From Tangfeifania sp. (GTDB lineage Bacteria; Bacteroidota; Bacteroidia; Bacteroidales; Prolixibacteraceae), in assembly GCA_018400515.1 (NCBI GenBank), contig JAGYMR010000036.1, forward strand, positions 1 through 17,061: DNA of 17,061 nucleotides, written 5' to 3'. Under the pieces are notes generated by a model. That model worked only from the letters and a program-made list of their open reading frames with translations. It had not been told where the DNA came from and did not search any database. This document shows, one piece after another, positions 13,909-17,061 of this stretch. Numbering within the stretch: position 1 is the first letter of the stretch; each line of letters begins with the position of its first letter. The translations under genes and the position numbers were made by a program.

Positions 13909-14877
13909 GTGATCCGAAAATTACAGGCATTTTTTAACCCGGAGCGTTTTCAGGGATGGCATAAGAAGCGGCGTTATTTTGAAGGGTGGTACTATAAAAT
14001 GGTAGATGCAACAGAAAAACATGCCTTGGCCATCATTCCCGGCATATCCATGGATGGATGTGGAGAAAAACATGCTTTCATTCAGGTATTGGACGGGAAA
14101 AAGCAGCGTTCTGCTTACCATAAATTTGACTACAACTCTTTTTTCGCCGCATCGGGGAGTTTTGAGATATCGATTCAAAACAACCGTTTTTCCGAAAGCG
14201 CATTACAGGTTGATCTACCCGGAATCCGGGGAAAGCTTGCTTTCAGAAATCGGGTGCCCTGGCCGAAACCTTTTTTTTCACCGGGCATTATGGGGCCTTA
14301 TGCTTTTGTGCCTTTCATGGAATGCTATCACGGCATTGTTAGCATGGACCATTCGGTCGGTGGAGAGCTGACGTACAATAACAGGACGATCTCTTTCCAT
14401 CGCGGCCGCGGATATATTGAAAAAGACTGGGGGAGTTCATTTCCAAGTGCCTACTTCTGGCTGCAGAGCAATCATTTCAGCTGGCCGGGGATCTCCGTTA
14501 AAGCTTCCGTTGCAAAAATTCCCTGGTTGAGTGGAAGTTTTGTTGGCTTTATATGTGGTATATGGGTAAAAAACAAGCTTATTCGATTCACCACCTATAA
14601 TAATACGGTGTTAAAGCGGTCGTTTGCCAATGAAAAAACGGTGGAGCTGGTGATGCAAAATAAAAATTACCGCATATCTGTTACTGCGCATCGCGATCGT
14701 GCCACCAGTCTGGCCGCCCCTGTTCAAGGAATGATGGAAGGACGCATCGGGGAAAGCATGAATGCCAGAATAGAAGTCAAGCTGTCGGACCTAAAAAGCG
14801 GCCGGGTGATCCTGGAGGATACCGGCCGGAATGCAGCGCTGGAGGTTTCCGGTAATATTCATGAGATTTTTATTTGA
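13909..14877 (+). CDS. Tocopherol-cyclase-like protein (PF14249-type), function unknown
   Basis: This 322-residue protein resembles plant and cyanobacterial tocopherol cyclase (VTE1), which closes the chromanol ring. Family features are NPERFQGWHKKRRYFEGWYY (10-29) at the N-terminus and GRGYIEKDWGSSFPSAYFWLQ (split around 166-186), followed by NHFSW. The family is a beta-barrel type with a narrow cavity. Tocopherol synthesis is not expected in Bacteroidota, so the substrate may be another isoprenoid quinone or lipid, or the protein may be non-enzymatic. Start: GTG at 13909-13911 is chosen because a stop (TAG, 13891-13893) lies just upstream in frame, no ATG precedes the conserved N-terminus, and the next in-frame ATG (codon 31) would cut off the FEGWY motif. 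There is no signal peptide. It ends 9 bp before the convergent FAD oxidoreductase stop. Confidence 0.85.
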   Translation: MIRKLQAFFNPERFQGWHKKRRYFEGWYYKMVDATEKHALAIIPGISMDGCGEKHAFIQVLDGKKQRSAYHKFDYNSFFAASGSFEISIQNNRFSESALQVDLPGIRGKLAFRNRVPWPKPFFSPGIMGPYAFVPFMECYHGIVSMDHSVGGELTYNNRTISFHRGRGYIEKDWGSSFPSAYFWLQSNHFSWPGISVKASVAKIPWLSGSFVGFICGIWVKNKLIRFTTYNNTVLKRSFANEKTVELVMQNKNYRISVTAHRDRATSLAAPVQGMMEGRIGESMNARIEVKLSDLKSGRVILEDTGRNAALEVSGNIHEIFI

Positions 14878-14886
14878 TCTTTCCCC

Positions 14887-16746
14887 TTATTTCTTCGGTC
14901 CAAGCGTGGAACCCTGGTTATAGTGCTGCTTATTTTCCGTTTCATATCTGCCCACCCCTTTCTCCATCAGCGCTTTCAGTTCGCCGAGGTGATGCTTGTA
15001 AACCCCCCGGGGATTGGTTTGATATCCGGTGGCAAGAGAAGCAGCCATTCCCACCACTTCACCCATCATTCCGGTGGTGCGCATCACCCTTACGGTTCCG
15101 AGGGCGACATGGGTCACACTGATGTTCCGTCCGGCCATAAAAAGATTATCTACATTCCGGGAATACAGGCAGCGGTAAGGGATGGGATAGGGATGAATTT
15201 TTTTATGGACCGCAATGGATTTGAACTCCCTGCCCGGAAAATGTTTGGTATTATCCGGATCGGGATAGTGAAGGTCGATGGTCCATGTGGTAGGTACCGC
15301 GGCATCGGGATATACCTTATAGCCGGTAATATCCTGTTCTTTTAAAATAAGATCCCCCATCAACCGGCGTGATTCCCGTTTTCCGGCAATGTAAGCAACC
15401 CATTCCAGCTGACGGTTTTCATACGCTTTTTTAACGGAACTGAAATTTTTGAGGAAAGACCAGTTGGAGAAGATCACCAGCAGGCCGTAATCCCGGATAC
15501 GTTCAAAGTCGTCAATCTGATCCAGGTTCATTCCGGTTTCCCAGGTCCATTCGCCCATGGTAACTTTTTCAGCATTTTCTTCGTTGAATTCCACGCCATA
15601 CTGAAAAACCGGAAAGGATACCGGTTTTTCTGTCTCGGTGGAATACCATTGCACTGAAGCCCCCATGGTCATTTTATCGGGTTTTTCGGGAGCGGTTGGT
15701 TCTTCAAACTCATCGCGTCCCTCGCGTCCCATGGCATAATCAGCCCCGGCCAGAAAACCAATGGTACCGTCGCCGGTACAATCGGCAAACAAGGGAGCCG
15801 TAAAAACCAGTTCACGGGATGTTTCGATATGCCGGGCAAAAACTTTTTTGATGCGTGAATGTTTCATTTTCACATCATAGGCCCGGTAGCTGGTAAAAAG
15901 GGAGATGTTCTCTTCTGCACGCACCATTTTCATTTTTTTTTCATCCTCATAATATTCGGCAGGCTGCGCATTTCCGCCGCGGGAGGGTCCGATCTCCCTG
16001 ACCACATCGCCCAGTGCAGGATAAGGTTCCATTTTTATCCGTCCTCCCAGGTGTACCCGCACTTCAGAGCTGTTGTTCCCTCCCAGCACGGGCCGGTCCT
16101 GGATGAGGGCCACATGCAGTCCGAGACGTGCTGCAGCAATAGCAGCGGTTGTGCCGGCAATGCCTCCCCCCACCACTACCAGGTCGAATGCACCTGCATT
16201 TTCAGGTTCTTCCGGAATGCCGGACTGCTTTTTCCGGAATTGAGCCAAAGCCTCCGGTTCATCGGGTGGGGGTGTATTATCTTTGGTGAAACAGATGGCA
16301 TCCACCCGGCCGTTAAAGCCGGTCAGATCACGCAGGCCCACCACTGTTTCTTTTTTATTGATTGTTACTTTGCCCGCTTTTTGCCACATCCATTTATTCC
16401 CGGAAGTTCCCAGTACCGGTCCGGAGGGTTGGCCGTCCACCAGCAAGTGGAAACGGCCCGGTCCCTGCCCGTCGAACCAGGGGGAGGTCCAGTTGAATGT
16501 TCGCACAAAAGCGGTGTATTCGCCGGTGGCCGGGAAGGTGACCGCTGTTATGGCATCAGCGACGGGAACTCCCATGCCATGGGCCATCAAATAGGAGGAG
16601 CCCATCAAATCCATAAACTGCTGATCGACCACCCAGCCGCCTTTTTGGGCGAAGTTTTCTGCTTCGAGGAAGACGGAATCTTTTGGTTTGGAATAAGCCA
16701 GTAATGATATTGTTAGTGCGGTAAGTAAAATCTGTATTCGTTTCAT
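14887..16746 (-). CDS. Secreted FAD-dependent oxidoreductase with N-terminal carbohydrate-binding-like domain
   Basis: This 619-residue exported flavoprotein has a Sec signal peptide (residues 1-19). Residues about 25-155 form a beta-sandwich-like module starting EAENFAQKGGWVVD and ending GRVDAICFTKD, like the CBM35/golvesin-type modules seen on carbohydrate-active enzymes. An FAD_oxidored (PF12831-type) domain follows: the dinucleotide motif VVGGGIAGTTAAIAAARLG (191-209), RPVLGGNNSSEVRVHLGG (218-235), FADCTGDGTIGFLAGADYAMGR in the middle, and the C-terminal FAD contact NLFMAGRNISVTHVALGT. Such proteins are common near polysaccharide-degradation genes in Bacteroidota, but none is in view and the substrate is unknown. 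Sec export of an FAD enzyme implies cofactor loading outside the cytoplasm. The start ATG (16744-16746) follows an A-rich leader. The gene converges on the tocopherol-cyclase-like gene. Confidence 0.9.
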   Translation of the reverse strand: MKRIQILLTALTISLLAYSKPKDSVFLEAENFAQKGGWVVDQQFMDLMGSSYLMAHGMGVPVADAITAVTFPATGEYTAFVRTFNWTSPWFDGQGPGRFHLLVDGQPSGPVLGTSGNKWMWQKAGKVTINKKETVVGLRDLTGFNGRVDAICFTKDNTPPPDEPEALAQFRKKQSGIPEEPENAGAFDLVVVGGGIAGTTAAIAAARLGLHVALIQDRPVLGGNNSSEVRVHLGGRIKMEPYPALGDVVREIGPSRGGNAQPAEYYEDEKKMKMVRAEENISLFTSYRAYDVKMKHSRIKKVFARHIETSRELVFTAPLFADCTGDGTIGFLAGADYAMGREGRDEFEEPTAPEKPDKMTMGASVQWYSTETEKPVSFPVFQYGVEFNEENAEKVTMGEWTWETGMNLDQIDDFERIRDYGLLVIFSNWSFLKNFSSVKKAYENRQLEWVAYIAGKRESRRLMGDLILKEQDITGYKVYPDAAVPTTWTIDLHYPDPDNTKHFPGREFKSIAVHKKIHPYPIPYRCLYSRNVDNLFMAGRNISVTHVALGTVRVMRTTGMMGEVVGMAASLATGYQTNPRGVYKHHLGELKALMEKGVGRYETENKQHYNQGSTLGPKK

Positions 16747-16911
16747 TGTTTTTTTGTTTGTTTTTTAACCTGTGGCATGCGAAAGAATAGGAGGGGTTGT
16801 TTTTTTTAAACCAGGATTCGATTTTTTTAATGGCTTATAAGATAAGAATAGGATAACTGCGTTCTTTTTGTCTTTTTGTATTTTGATGCTCATTAAAAGT
16901 TGTTAAAAAGT

Positions 16912-17061
16912 TTATTTAGTGGCGTAAGCATTAAAATGCGCCAGTAAAAAGCTTACACAGTTAACATCAGGAACATTGAATACCACAGCAAGCATCTTTT
17001 CACGGATAGACCCTTCATTTTTCTGTGGGGTCAGTAATTCTTTAAGTTTTAACCGGCGCTC
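16912..17061 (-). CDS. Possible C-terminal end of an unidentified protein (cut by right edge)
   Basis: On the minus strand an open frame enters from the right edge and runs 49 codons to TAA at 16912-16914. It encodes a plausible, mixed-composition tail containing KLKELLTPQKNEGSIREKML, then VVFNVPDVNCVSFLLAHFNA and YATK at the end. I do not recognise the family. An open frame this short occurs by chance fairly often, so support comes mainly from its protein-like composition. It would be followed by about 165 bp before the FAD oxidoreductase gene on the same strand; no clear terminator or promoter is visible in that gap. Confidence 0.4.
   Translation of the reverse strand, partial: ERRLKLKELLTPQKNEGSIREKMLAVVFNVPDVNCVSFLLAHFNAYATK

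Noticed and set aside
15859..16704. 281-codon plus-strand open frame inside the FAD oxidoreductase gene
   Set aside because: It is antisense to the GGGIAG and RPVLGGNNS motifs of the real protein and has no independent signal.
1..17061. CRISPR array, tRNA/rRNA genes, insertion sequences or attachment sites
   Set aside because: No regularly spaced direct repeats, no recognisable cloverleaf or rRNA core sequence, no transposase or integrase motifs, and no flanking terminal inverted repeats were seen by eye.

Overview
The window looks like chromosomal DNA from a member of the Bacteroidota, probably a marine or sediment relative of the Marinilabiliales/Prolixibacteraceae (the lineage below phylum is inference). 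The evidence is moderate GC, few Shine-Dalgarno sequences, A-rich leaders in front of start codons, TAnnTTTG-type promoter boxes (one full TTTG-N19-TAnnTTTG), and families typical of that phylum: secreted proteins with a C-terminal S74 chaperone domain, DUF6599, Tat-exported aldo/keto reductases, and secreted FAD oxidoreductases. It reads as ordinary housekeeping and accessory chromosome. I see no transposase, integrase, CRISPR array, rRNA or tRNA.

Left part (1-5300). The N-terminal third of histidyl-tRNA synthetase leaves through the left edge on the minus strand, preceded by a DUF4870 membrane protein. Divergent from the latter is a GAF-fold free-methionine-(R)-sulfoxide reductase (msrC type), whose stop codon overlaps the stop of a convergent 637-residue UbiD-family decarboxylase. 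The UbiD gene shares a 148-bp AT-rich divergent control region with a tryptophanase/tyrosine phenol-lyase-like PLP enzyme. That control region carries three copies of one 9-mer. A perfect bidirectional terminator follows.

Middle (5379-11086, all minus). First comes a lipoprotein gene with an internal Gly-rich hydrophobic core and a textbook Bacteroidota promoter. Next is a three-gene run: Tat-exported aldo/keto reductase with two [4Fe-4S] motifs, a secreted DUF6599 protein, and an SRAP (YedK/HMCES-type) DNA-protein-crosslink protein 12 bp behind it. A PAPS-dependent sulfotransferase stands alone upstream of this run.

Right part (11087-17061). After a 469-bp non-coding gap lies a large secreted tail-fibre-like protein with an S74 domain. 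Divergent from it is a tocopherol-cyclase-like protein behind a structured leader, which converges 9 bp away on a secreted FAD-dependent oxidoreductase with an N-terminal carbohydrate-binding-like domain. The last 150 bases hold a possible C-terminus of another minus-strand gene.

No defence island or clearly new multi-gene system is visible. The best leads are the UbiD/lyase divergent pair with its repeated operator-like motif, the lyase's loss of residues conserved in its characterised relatives, the aldo/keto reductase-DUF6599 unit, and the unusual lipoprotein. Family assignments rest on reading motifs by eye. No database search was possible.
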